Assembly (NCBI RefSeq): GCF_003584685.1
Contig: NZ_AP018549.1
Location: 1,364,001-1,428,000 of the forward strand
Direction of reading: 5' to 3'
From: Lactobacillus paragasseri
Lineage (GTDB): Bacteria > Bacillota > Bacilli > Lactobacillales > Lactobacillaceae
Length of the DNA stretch: 64,000 nucleotides
Notes under the pieces: model-generated
What the model was told of the DNA's origin: nothing
Seen by the model: the letters and a program-made list of their open reading frames with translations, nothing else
Database searches by the model: none
Part shown: in pieces, positions 54,364-61,610 of the stretch
Numbering within the stretch: position 1 is the stretch's first letter
Layout: the number at the start of each line of letters is the position of its first letter
Program-made: the position numbers and the translations under genes

Positions 54364-55701
54364 TTAATAACCCATGTAGCGATCTCTTTCCCAATCAGAA
54401 ACTGATTGATTATATTTAGCCCATTCAAGATTCTTAGAATCAATAAAACTTTGAGTTAAATGTTCACCTAAGGCTTTTTGAATTAATGGATCAGCCTTAA
54501 ATGCCTTAACAGCATTATGCAAAGTAGATGGAAGTGGTTTAATACCACGTTTAGCTCTTTCTTCTTCAGACATTTCAAAAACATTAGAAGTAATAGGTGC
54601 CATTGGTTTCTTTGCTTCTTTAATACCATTTAAACCAGCACTTAAGCATGCTGCAAGCAAAAGATATGGGTTAGCTGTTGGGTCAGCTGAACGCATTTCA
54701 AGACGAGTATTAATCTCTTCAGCATCAGGAATTCTAACAAGTGGTGAACGGTTCTTTGAAGCCCATGAAATATAAACAGGTGCTTCAAAACCTGGAATAA
54801 GACGCTTATATGAGTTAACAGTTGGATTACCAATTGCTGTAATTGCACGAGCATGTTCCAAAATACCGTTTAAGAAGTAAAGAGCAGTATCTGATAAGTG
54901 GAATTCACCATCTTTATCGTAGAAGACATTCTTGCCATCCTTAAACAAGGACATGTTAGTGTGCATCCCGTTTCCTGCTTGACCTTCTACTGGCTTAGCC
55001 ATAAATGTGGCATATAAACCATGCTTTCTTGCTACTTCACGTACAACCATCTTAAAAGTTTGAACACGGTCAGCAGTTGTTAAAGCATCATCAAATCTAA
55101 AGTCAATTTCTTGTTGACCGTCTCCTACTTCATGGTGAGCTGCTTCAACTTCAAAGCCAATACTTTCTAATGTTTCAACAATATCACGACGGCATCTTGC
55201 ACCTTCGTCATCAGAGGTCATATCAAAGTATGAAGCATGATCAGGAACTTCAGTAGTCCAGTTGCCATCTTCACCTAACTTAAATAAATGAAATTCTGCT
55301 TCAAAACCAATATCAAAATCAGTAAAGCCCATATCATTCATTTCTTTAAGGATACGCTTCAAGTTATTTCTTGGGTCACCTTCAAATGGTTCACCATCGG
55401 TCTTATGAACAGAACATACTAAACGACCAATCTTTCCGCCCTTTTCATCTCCCCAAGGTAAAACTGCCCAAGTTGAAAAGTCGGGATATAAAACCATGTC
55501 ACTTTCTTCTAGACGAACAAAGCCATCAATTGAAGAGCCATCAAAACGGATATCGTTAGTTAAAACTTTATCTAATTGACTAGTTGGAACCTCAACAGCC
55601 TTAGAAGTTCCATTAATATCAGTAAAAGCTAATCTTAAGAAACGAACATCGTTATCCTTAACACTCTTTTTAATATCTTCTGCAGTAATAGTTTTACTCA
55701 T
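54364..55701 (-). CDS. glnA: glutamine synthetase, type I
   Basis: Makes glutamine from glutamate, ammonia and ATP; dodecameric and cytoplasmic. 445 residues from the ATG at 55701 (AGGTG upstream); a GTG three codons earlier is less likely. Signatures are [18 protein letters not shown] near 55, the metal site FEAEFHLF near 132, [15 protein letters not shown] near 185, [11 protein letters not shown] near 240, and [19 protein letters not shown] residues near 305. The length fits the GSI-alpha form without the adenylylation loop. glnR, often next to glnA in Firmicutes, is absent; a conspicuous inverted repeat lies in the leader. Confidence 0.96.
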   Translation of the reverse strand: MSKTITAEDIKKSVKDNDVRFLRLAFTDINGTSKAVEVPTSQLDKVLTNDIRFDGSSIDGFVRLEESDMVLYPDFSTWAVLPWGDEKGGKIGRLVCSVHKTDGEPFEGDPRNNLKRILKEMNDMGFTDFDIGFEAEFHLFKLGEDGNWTTEVPDHASYFDMTSDDEGARCRRDIVETLESIGFEVEAAHHEVGDGQQEIDFRFDDALTTADRVQTFKMVVREVARKHGLYATFMAKPVEGQAGNGMHTNMSLFKDGKNVFYDKDGEFHLSDTALYFLNGILEHARAITAIGNPTVNSYKRLIPGFEAPVYISWASKNRSPLVRIPDAEEINTRLEMRSADPTANPYLLLAACLSAGLNGIKEAKKPMAPITSNVFEMSEEERAKRGIKPLPSTLHNAVKAFKADPLIQKALGEHLTQSFIDSKNLEWAKYNQSVSDWERDRYMGY

Positions 55702-55718
55702 TGTACACACCTATTCTA

Positions 55719-55756
55719 AAGGATTATACCTGTTCCAAGCGATTGGTATAGTCCTT
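55719..55756. promoter_or_regulatory. inverted repeat in the glnA leader
   Basis: AAGGATTATACC and GGTATAGTCCTT pair at 11 of 12 positions around a 14-base loop, ending 17 bases before the glnA ATG. On the minus strand the repeat contains a TATAAT. It could be an operator over a proximal promoter or an RNA hairpin near the ribosome-binding site. Confidence 0.55.
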
Positions 55757-55794
55757 AAAAATCTATTAACTACTTGTGCTAATGCACACTGAAA

Positions 55795-55823
55795 ACAATA
55801 ACAAACTAGATTGGTCTCGTCAA
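55795..55823 (-). promoter_or_regulatory. candidate distal glnA promoter
   Basis: TTGACG (-35), an exact 17-base spacer and TATTGT (-10) on the minus strand, giving a leader of about 90 bases. No clear GlnR box (TGTNA-N7-TNACA) was found next to it. Confidence 0.45.
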
Positions 55824-55905
55824 TCAGTATTAATATTTTTTTAGATATATTTTAAACCGTTTGTTATGAATATACCAGTAATATCCTATCATAACCATAA
55901 CTTTT

Positions 55906-56826
55906 TTATTTATTTAAAAAACTTTTTATTTCATTTAGAGCTTTTTCTGGCGTCTCCCTATCATGTAGAGGATCTAACCAGACAACAGGCAATTGATGTT
56001 TAAAATACGTTAGCTGACGTTTGGCATATTTTCGCGATGCTTGTTTTAGTTTATTTACGCATTCATCAAGCGTTTTTTCACCTGAAAAATATGGGAAAAA
56101 TTCTTTATAGCCAATCGCTTGAATTGCTTGATGCTCACGAGCACGGTTGTCATAAACAAATCTTGCTTCTTTAAGTAACCCAGCGGCCATCATTTTATCT
56201 ACACGTTTATTTATTCGCTGATAGACTTCTTCTCGATCACTATTTAACCCAATAATCAAGGCATCATATCTAGGAGAAATTTTTGCTTGCTGCTGACTAA
56301 ATAACTTACCTGTTCGACTAATCACTGTTAATGCTCTAAGAGTTCGACGACTATTTTGTGGAGCTATTTTTTTAGCAGCATCAGGATCCTTTTCATTAAG
56401 AAGCTGCCATAATTTTTCTGCACCATTTTCTTTTAAATATTTTTCCCACTTAGGATCTACACTTGTTTGATAATCTCCAGGTTCACCTAATTGCAGCTTA
56501 TTTACTAAGGCATTAATATAAAAACCCGTTCCGCCAACAACTAGTGGAATAGACCCCTTAGCTACAATTTGATTAACAGCTTTTGTACCTTCAGCAACGA
56601 AATCTTTAACAGAATATTCTTCAAAAATGGAACGCTGGTTAACCAAATAATGTTTTACTTGTCTTAGTTCTTCAGCTGTTGGCTTAGCAGTACCAATACT
56701 TACCTCTTGATAAATTTGCATTGAATCTCCAGAAATGATTTCTGCATTAATTTTAGGGGCAAGTTTCAATGCTAGGTCGGTTTTCCCAATTCCAGTGGGT
56801 CCAATCAGGACAATAATTTTTTGCAT
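55906..56826 (-). CDS. miaA: tRNA dimethylallyltransferase
   Basis: Adds an isopentenyl group to A37 of tRNAs that read UNN codons. 306 residues. The P-loop GPTGIGKTDLA is at 8-18, SGDSMQIYQEVSIGTAKP is near 35-52, and the prenyl-acceptor region VVGGTGFYINAL is near 97. QNSRRTLRALTVI is near 153, and the C-terminal RQLTYFKHQLPVVWLD closes the family pattern. It uses DMAPP from the mevalonate pathway encoded nearby. It stands upstream of glnA; the Bacillus hfq gene usually following miaA is absent. Confidence 0.95.
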   Translation of the reverse strand: MQKIIVLIGPTGIGKTDLALKLAPKINAEIISGDSMQIYQEVSIGTAKPTAEELRQVKHYLVNQRSIFEEYSVKDFVAEGTKAVNQIVAKGSIPLVVGGTGFYINALVNKLQLGEPGDYQTSVDPKWEKYLKENGAEKLWQLLNEKDPDAAKKIAPQNSRRTLRALTVISRTGKLFSQQQAKISPRYDALIIGLNSDREEVYQRINKRVDKMMAAGLLKEARFVYDNRAREHQAIQAIGYKEFFPYFSGEKTLDECVNKLKQASRKYAKRQLTYFKHQLPVVWLDPLHDRETPEKALNEIKSFLNK

Positions 56827-56968
56827 AAATAATTCCTCTTATTTCTTGATATCCATTCTAACAAAAAACTACTATTTCTTCAGACTTAATATAGCAAAAG
56901 GCTTTATCGAAATAAGAATTATTGCTAAAATTTGAATTGATAAAATAATTTTTAGGGAGGCATTAACC

Positions 56969-57148
56969 ATGGCAAAGAAATTTGGTGCTGGTGTCGTAAC
57001 TGGCGTTTTAGCAACTGTTGGCGCACTTGCTGCAGGACTTGCTACTTATAAAAAAAAGGTAGTAGAACCTGAACAAAAAGAAGCTGATAGAATTGAACAA
57101 AATAGAATTAAAGCCAATAGAAAGAGTTACTCAGCTCATCAAGGTTAA
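56969..57148 (+). CDS. small membrane-associated protein, DUF3042-like
   Basis: 59 residues. Lys-Lys near the start is followed by one Gly/Ala/Val-rich hydrophobic segment (about 6-27), then a Lys/Glu-rich amphipathic tail. The pattern is that of DUF3042 proteins of Lactobacillales. The GGGAGG ribosome-binding site is 8 bases before the ATG. It is a single-gene unit on the plus strand with a strong terminator. Function unknown. Confidence 0.8.
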   Translation: MAKKFGAGVVTGVLATVGALAAGLATYKKKVVEPEQKEADRIEQNRIKANRKSYSAHQG

Positions 57149-57152
57149 ATAA

Positions 57153-57195
57153 AAAAGAGAGATTAATCCCTGTAATAAGGATTGATCTCTCTTTT
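57153..57195. terminator. bidirectional terminator between the DUF3042 and rhodanese genes
   Basis: 17-base arms (AAAAGAGAGATTAATCC / GGATTGATCTCTCTTTT, one G-U-type position) around a 9-base loop. Confidence 0.9.
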
Positions 57196-57592
57196 AGTAT
57201 TTAGAAGACTTAGTTTGGCCATCCCATTTTTCAAAGCCGTCTTTCAGCCAATATACTTTTTTATAGCCTTTTTTCTGCAAAAAGCGTGCTGCTCTTACAG
57301 TTAATGCACTTGAATCAGAATAAAGATATACGGGTAAATCTGGACGGATTTCTTGATATTGATACTTAAACATTGTGTAAGGAATGTTACGTGCTCCTAG
57401 AATATGTTCTTTCTTAAATGGGCCCTTTTCACGTACATCAATAATTTGTGCTTTTCTCTTACCCTTTTCAAACTCTTCATTAGTTAGCGCACCACCGACA
57501 CGCTTCGATTGAATCCATGTCCAAAGCCAGCTTAAAGCAAAAGCCAAAATAATGATAATTAAGACAAAATTGCTGATCCCAAAAATATTCAT
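57194..57592 (-). CDS. membrane-anchored rhodanese-like protein, catalytic Cys replaced
   Basis: 132 residues. An N-terminal membrane helix (about 5-26) is followed by a rhodanese domain (35-130): AQIIDVREKGPFKKEHILGARNIPY... and KVYWLKDGFEKWDG at the end. Active rhodaneses have Cys in the loop after the fourth strand (PVVVYCRSGxRS pattern). Here the matching stretch is PVYLYSDSSALTVRAA, with Ser at residue 92. Sulfur transfer is therefore unlikely; a binding or regulatory role is inferred. It is downstream of the rhomboid protease and yqgQ in one apparent operon. Confidence 0.85.
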   Translation of the reverse strand: MNIFGISNFVLIIIILAFALSWLWTWIQSKRVGGALTNEEFEKGKRKAQIIDVREKGPFKKEHILGARNIPYTMFKYQYQEIRPDLPVYLYSDSSALTVRAARFLQKKGYKKVYWLKDGFEKWDGQTKSSKY

Positions 57593-57628
57593 TAATTACT
57601 TACTCCTAATATAAGAATTTCTATAGTA

Positions 57629-57859
57629 CTATAATAATCCATTACTATCTTTTGTGCTAGTTTCCTTTTCTTCTTCAATTTCATGCTCGTGACTCAAAAT
57701 TAACTTAGCATTCATGTATTCTTTTTTAGAAACTACACCGGCATGATATAAATTATCTAATTCTATTCCCATTAATTCAATATCCCATTTACGTTTACCA
57801 ACATAAACAATAATATTAAACTTTTTAAGTAGCTTTTGAACATCGTGTAAATTTTTCAT
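57629..57859 (-). CDS. yqgQ: YqgQ-like small protein (DUF910)
   Basis: 76 residues, soluble, helical. The core MKNLHDVQKLLKKF, IVYVGKRKWDIELMGIEL and a Lys/Glu-rich helix match YqgQ/DUF910, which sits beside the rhomboid gene yqgP in Bacillus subtilis as well. The acidic C-terminal tail is longer than in Bacillus. It starts 2 bases after the rhomboid stop. The role is unknown; nucleic-acid binding has been suggested for the family from structure. Confidence 0.82.
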   Translation of the reverse strand: MKNLHDVQKLLKKFNIIVYVGKRKWDIELMGIELDNLYHAGVVSKKEYMNAKLILSHEHEIEEEKETSTKDSNGLL

Positions 57860-57861
57860 TA

Positions 57862-58548
57862 TTAATTATTAATCACTATTCCTTGATGTAAGCAAAATAC
57901 AACATAAATAATTGTAATAACGGCTGCAATAACTCTTAATTTATGATGGTATTGTCTTAAGTGCGCACTACCAAAAATTATTCCCAATAGAAAACCAGAT
58001 ACTAAACCACCTAAATGACCTAAAATATCAATATGACTTGCAAATAAATCAAGTGCCAAATTGATAATAGCTAGGGCTAAAGCCTGCTTTCCTAAATAAT
58101 TAATTGCAGGAATTGCACGGTTAGCTAAATAAAGTGCGATGACTACTCCAAAAAGTCCAAACAACGCTGTTGAAGCGCCAGCACTAACTACAGAATCACT
58201 GCCATACGCATAGCTTAGTAAATTTCCACCAATTCCTGACAGCAAATAGACGCTTAAAAATCGCCAATGCCCTAACAAAGGCTCCATAAATTGCCCAATA
58301 TAATAAATCATCACAGCGTTAGAAGCAATATGTAGCCATCCAATGTGTAAAAATTGAGCAGTAAACAGCCTCCACCATTGATGTTCAACGGTAACTAGCT
58401 GATTATTCATTGCACCTAAGCGAAGCAAAGTATTAATATTAGTCGATCCACCCATTATTGTTTCAAGAATAAACACAATAAAGAGCACTATTAAAATAGC
58501 ATTTGTAATAAATGTGCTAGAAAATCGACTAAATTTCAATTTTTGCAT
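57862..58548 (-). CDS. rhomboid-family intramembrane serine protease
   Basis: 228 residues, six membrane helices. The catalytic Ser is in VSAGASTALFGLFG near residue 127 and the catalytic His in GHLGGLVSGFLLG near 178. The conserved HIASNAVMIYYIGQFMEPLLG and EHQWWRLFTAQFLHIGW lie earlier. It cleaves membrane proteins within the bilayer; substrates in lactobacilli are not known. It lacks the extra cytosolic and C-terminal domains of Bacillus YqgP. It is in operon with fau upstream and yqgQ and the rhodanese gene downstream. Confidence 0.92.
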   Translation of the reverse strand: MQKLKFSRFSSTFITNAILIVLFIVFILETIMGGSTNINTLLRLGAMNNQLVTVEHQWWRLFTAQFLHIGWLHIASNAVMIYYIGQFMEPLLGHWRFLSVYLLSGIGGNLLSYAYGSDSVVSAGASTALFGLFGVVIALYLANRAIPAINYLGKQALALAIINLALDLFASHIDILGHLGGLVSGFLLGIIFGSAHLRQYHHKLRVIAAVITIIYVVFCLHQGIVINN

Positions 58549-58563
58549 CTCGTCTCCTCTTTC

Positions 58564-59121
58564 TTATTTAACTAAAATTAACTTCTCAATCGGAATATCA
58601 TGTTCTTCAACCTGCCATGAAGTTCGCTTAAAAAGTTGGACTGAATTGACTAAACTAAGCGTTCTAGTTGGATACTTTTCTAAAAAGCGATCATAATAGC
58701 CCCCACCAAAACCAAGACGACTATTTTTATCTAAACCGTAAGCTAGACCGGGAACAATCATTAAATCTAAGTTATTATTCACGATAGCTTTTGAATCACG
58801 ATTTTCTAAAACACCAAACTTAGTTTTAACTAATATCGTATTTTTATCATAAAGTGTAAATTCCATCTTCCTCTTTGGCAAGCATCGCGGAATATATACT
58901 CTTTTACCCATCTTCCATAAAGAAGCAATAATAGGCACTGTACTGACTTCTAGAGGCATTGAAACAGAAATACCTATCGATTCTGCGCTAGCTAAAAGTG
59001 AATTTCTAAGTAGCTTTTCTTTTAAGATCTTATCTTCAGATAATTTTTGCGTACTATTCGCAAATTCAGTTAATCTCTTTATTTGTAATCTTCGTAATTC
59101 GTTTTTACTAATTAAATGCAT
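58564..59121 (-). CDS. 5-formyltetrahydrofolate cyclo-ligase
   Basis: Converts 5-formyl-THF to 5,10-methenyl-THF using ATP. 185 residues from the ATG at 59121; a TTG at 59151 would read into the upstream terminator. Signatures are KNELRRLQIKRL at the start, IPRCLPKRKMEFTLY near 92, and the substrate loop LGFGGGYYDRFLEKYP near 140-155. The ribosome-binding site is weak. It precedes the rhomboid gene by 15 bases, as yqgN precedes yqgP in Bacillus. Confidence 0.92.
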   Translation of the reverse strand: MHLISKNELRRLQIKRLTEFANSTQKLSEDKILKEKLLRNSLLASAESIGISVSMPLEVSTVPIIASLWKMGKRVYIPRCLPKRKMEFTLYDKNTILVKTKFGVLENRDSKAIVNNNLDLMIVPGLAYGLDKNSRLGFGGGYYDRFLEKYPTRTLSLVNSVQLFKRTSWQVEEHDIPIEKLILVK

Positions 59122-59139
59122 TAAATAATATCTCTGGAT

Positions 59140-59167
59140 ACAAAAAAACAACAGGAATTGCCTGTTG
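59140..59167 (-). terminator. intrinsic terminator after rpmG
   Basis: CAACAGG and CCTGTTG (7 pairs, 5-base loop) are followed by TTTTTTTG on the minus strand. It separates rpmG from the fau-rhomboid operon. Confidence 0.8.
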
Positions 59168-59173
59168 CTTTGA

Positions 59174-59323
59174 TTACTTAGTTTCGCGGTGAAGTGTTAC
59201 CTTTCTTTCAACTGGGCAATACTTCTTTAAAGCTAAACGTTCCGGATGCTTACGCTTATTCTTTTCAGATAAGTAACTTCTATCGCCACATTCGGTGCAT
59301 TCAAGGATAATATGTTCTGCCAT
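59174..59323 (-). CDS. rpmG: ribosomal protein L33, incomplete zinc ribbon
   Basis: 49 residues, usual length. It has the L33 pattern [26 protein letters not shown] and ends in HRETK. The first CxxC is present, but the second reads YCPVERK, with one Cys in place of CxxC. Zinc binding is therefore doubtful, and the protein looks intermediate between the C-plus and C-minus forms. GGTGG precedes the ATG by a few bases. Lactobacilli often carry more than one rpmG; this one lies after the pbp gene. Confidence 0.93.
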   Translation of the reverse strand: MAEHIILECTECGDRSYLSEKNKRKHPERLALKKYCPVERKVTLHRETK

Positions 59324-59395
59324 CTTTTCCACCACCTACTTATTTAGTTAACTGTTAAACTATACCATGTTTTGCGTACTTTTACCAGTACTTTT

Positions 59396-61495
59396 CTATT
59401 TATTAAGCTTGAAGTAGTCTTCAACCATTGCCTTGGCAACTTCAAGGGTATATTTACCTTCCTTATCAGGATCAAGTCCTGGGAAAACAACCGCAACAGC
59501 AAGTTTAGGATCCTTTGATGGTGCATAACCAACAAAAGTAGCGTTAATAACTTCTGGAGCTTTAGGATTCCCCGGGTTATCTTCATCATAATAGAAAGTC
59601 TGAGCAGTACCAGTCTTACCGGAAATTGAAGGCTTAACATCCTTCAATGAGTGAGCTGTTCCCCATGAGTTAGTACCATGAACAACACGATAAAATCCTT
59701 GATGAATAACATCAAGTTGATCTTGCGTCCAAGGAATACGCATTTGAACCTGTGGCTTATTGTTATAGAGAATAGAAACTTTGTTTCCTTGAGCGTTAGT
59801 TTCACCAACCGATTGAACTAAATATGGACGCATACGATATCCACCATTAGCAATAGTTGAAACATATTGAACTAACTGAATTGGAGTATAAGCATCATAG
59901 TTTCCATAAGCTAAGTCAAGCACAGAACCACTAAGTAGTTGCCCCGCCGAATTATATGAGCGACCTTGAATACCAGATACTTCACCTGGAAGATCAACTC
60001 CTGTCTTCTGCCCTAAACCAAACATTGCAAAGTTACGTCTTAACTTTGTAAATGCATCTGAAGGCATAGAGATAAAGCTATGTGGTGTATATTTTGCATT
60101 AACCCATCTTAGAGCAAGCTGCATCATATAGATGTTACTTGATACTTCAAGCGCCGTTGGAGCATCTAAGCTACCAAACGTACCAACTGGATAAACAGAT
60201 TTTTTAATTGGTGACCCTGGTAAGTAAATTGGCGTATCAGGCATCACACTGTTAGTCGGCGAAATAATACCATTCATTAATCCACCTGCAACAGTAGCAC
60301 CCTTGATTGCAGATCCCATAACAAATGATTTATTAATTACACCTAACGCATCATCTGTATTCTTACCAGTTTTCGCATTATGATCAATACCTGCAATTGC
60401 TAAAAGCGCACCAGTTTTAGGGTTCATTGCCACAGCATATGCACCGTTAGAGTACTGAGTAGCGCCAGCAGCTTGAGCAGAAGCATATACTTTTTTCAGA
60501 GTCTTTTCAACTTCTTGCTGGTACTTGGCATTCATTGTCAAAATTAGGCTTGCGCCGCTTTGGCCCTTATATACAGTTTTAGTTTGTTCAACCCCATCTT
60601 TAGCCTTAGTTACTACTTGTGACTTAGATTTTGTACCCTTCAAAAGTGGTTCATACTTTTCTTCAAGGTAACTAGTACCAACTCGGTCGTTACGTGAATA
60701 ACCTTGAGTTAAATAGTATTGTAAGTTATCGCTTGGTAGACCTGCTTTTTCTGAAGAAACTGAACCAATAATACTCTTAATCGATTTTCCGTTTGGATAG
60801 CTTCTTGACCAGTCTGTTCCAATACCTACACCAGGTAATTCAGACAAGTGTTCTCCAACCAACGCCATTTCACGATCAGTTAAGCCCTTGTTTTTAATAT
60901 AAATAGTCGAAAGTGTATATGCACCGGAAATCTTATTAAAAATTAAAGCAGCTGTTTTTTGACGCTTAGTAAAATGAATATTTTGTTTTTCTACACGTTT
61001 TAAGACATTATTATATATTTGACTTGAACTTAGCGCATCACCATTACTGTCATAGCGTTCAGATTTAGGTAATTTTGCTGTTTCCTTTTCTGAAATTTTG
61101 CTATTAGCTAAGTAATAATCATATAACTGCCTTTTTGTAGGTTTTTCATCATCAAGTGTTATATATTGACTTAAATGATTAGAAACTTTATATATTTGAC
61201 TAGACGTAATGCTAGAATTTTTGGTATAAGTAATTGCGTTATTGGCTTTATTACCTACCAAAATCTTGCCACTGCTGTCATACATCACACCACGTGGTAC
61301 GTTATTAGATACAATTTTTTGGTCTGTTTGTTGCACTTCCGCTTGAAAACGACCACCATAGAAGAGTTGCAAGTAAGCTAATTGACCAATTAATAATAAA
61401 AATAAAACTAAAATGACGCCCAAAATAATTTTCATTCTTAGGGGCGTCGAAGTGGAATTTCTATTCGAACCTTTACTTTGTTTTAAATAATTCAA
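59396..61495 (-). CDS. class B penicillin-binding protein (PBP2/PbpA type)
   Basis: Transpeptidase that cross-links peptidoglycan outside the membrane. 699 residues. A short basic cytoplasmic end precedes one membrane helix (21-42). The dimerisation/pedestal domain covers about 55-300. The transpeptidase domain carries SAIK (Ser395-Lys398), SSN (452-454) and KTGT near 627. No PASTA repeats are present. Together with the yqgN-yqgP neighbourhood this fits the elongation-type PBP2 (yqgF in Bacillus) better than the divisome FtsI. RodZ in this window may belong to the same machinery. Confidence 0.9.
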   Translation of the reverse strand: MNYLKQSKGSNRNSTSTPLRMKIILGVILVLFLLLIGQLAYLQLFYGGRFQAEVQQTDQKIVSNNVPRGVMYDSSGKILVGNKANNAITYTKNSSITSSQIYKVSNHLSQYITLDDEKPTKRQLYDYYLANSKISEKETAKLPKSERYDSNGDALSSSQIYNNVLKRVEKQNIHFTKRQKTAALIFNKISGAYTLSTIYIKNKGLTDREMALVGEHLSELPGVGIGTDWSRSYPNGKSIKSIIGSVSSEKAGLPSDNLQYYLTQGYSRNDRVGTSYLEEKYEPLLKGTKSKSQVVTKAKDGVEQTKTVYKGQSGASLILTMNAKYQQEVEKTLKKVYASAQAAGATQYSNGAYAVAMNPKTGALLAIAGIDHNAKTGKNTDDALGVINKSFVMGSAIKGATVAGGLMNGIISPTNSVMPDTPIYLPGSPIKKSVYPVGTFGSLDAPTALEVSSNIYMMQLALRWVNAKYTPHSFISMPSDAFTKLRRNFAMFGLGQKTGVDLPGEVSGIQGRSYNSAGQLLSGSVLDLAYGNYDAYTPIQLVQYVSTIANGGYRMRPYLVQSVGETNAQGNKVSILYNNKPQVQMRIPWTQDQLDVIHQGFYRVVHGTNSWGTAHSLKDVKPSISGKTGTAQTFYYDEDNPGNPKAPEVINATFVGYAPSKDPKLAVAVVFPGLDPDKEGKYTLEVAKAMVEDYFKLNK

Positions 61496-61610
61496 AATTC
61501 TAACCTCACTAAACTAGAATTGATTTTAGCAAAAAACGGATCTAAATTCTATTTTTCTATCAATGAAAATCGCAATAATTATATATTCTTAAGAAGTAGG
61601 GACTCTATCA

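Noticed and set aside
55702-55905. T-box or known riboswitch in front of glnA
   Set aside because: No T-box core (AGGGTGG-type) or other riboswitch core was found; only the inverted repeat and promoter-like hexamers are supported.
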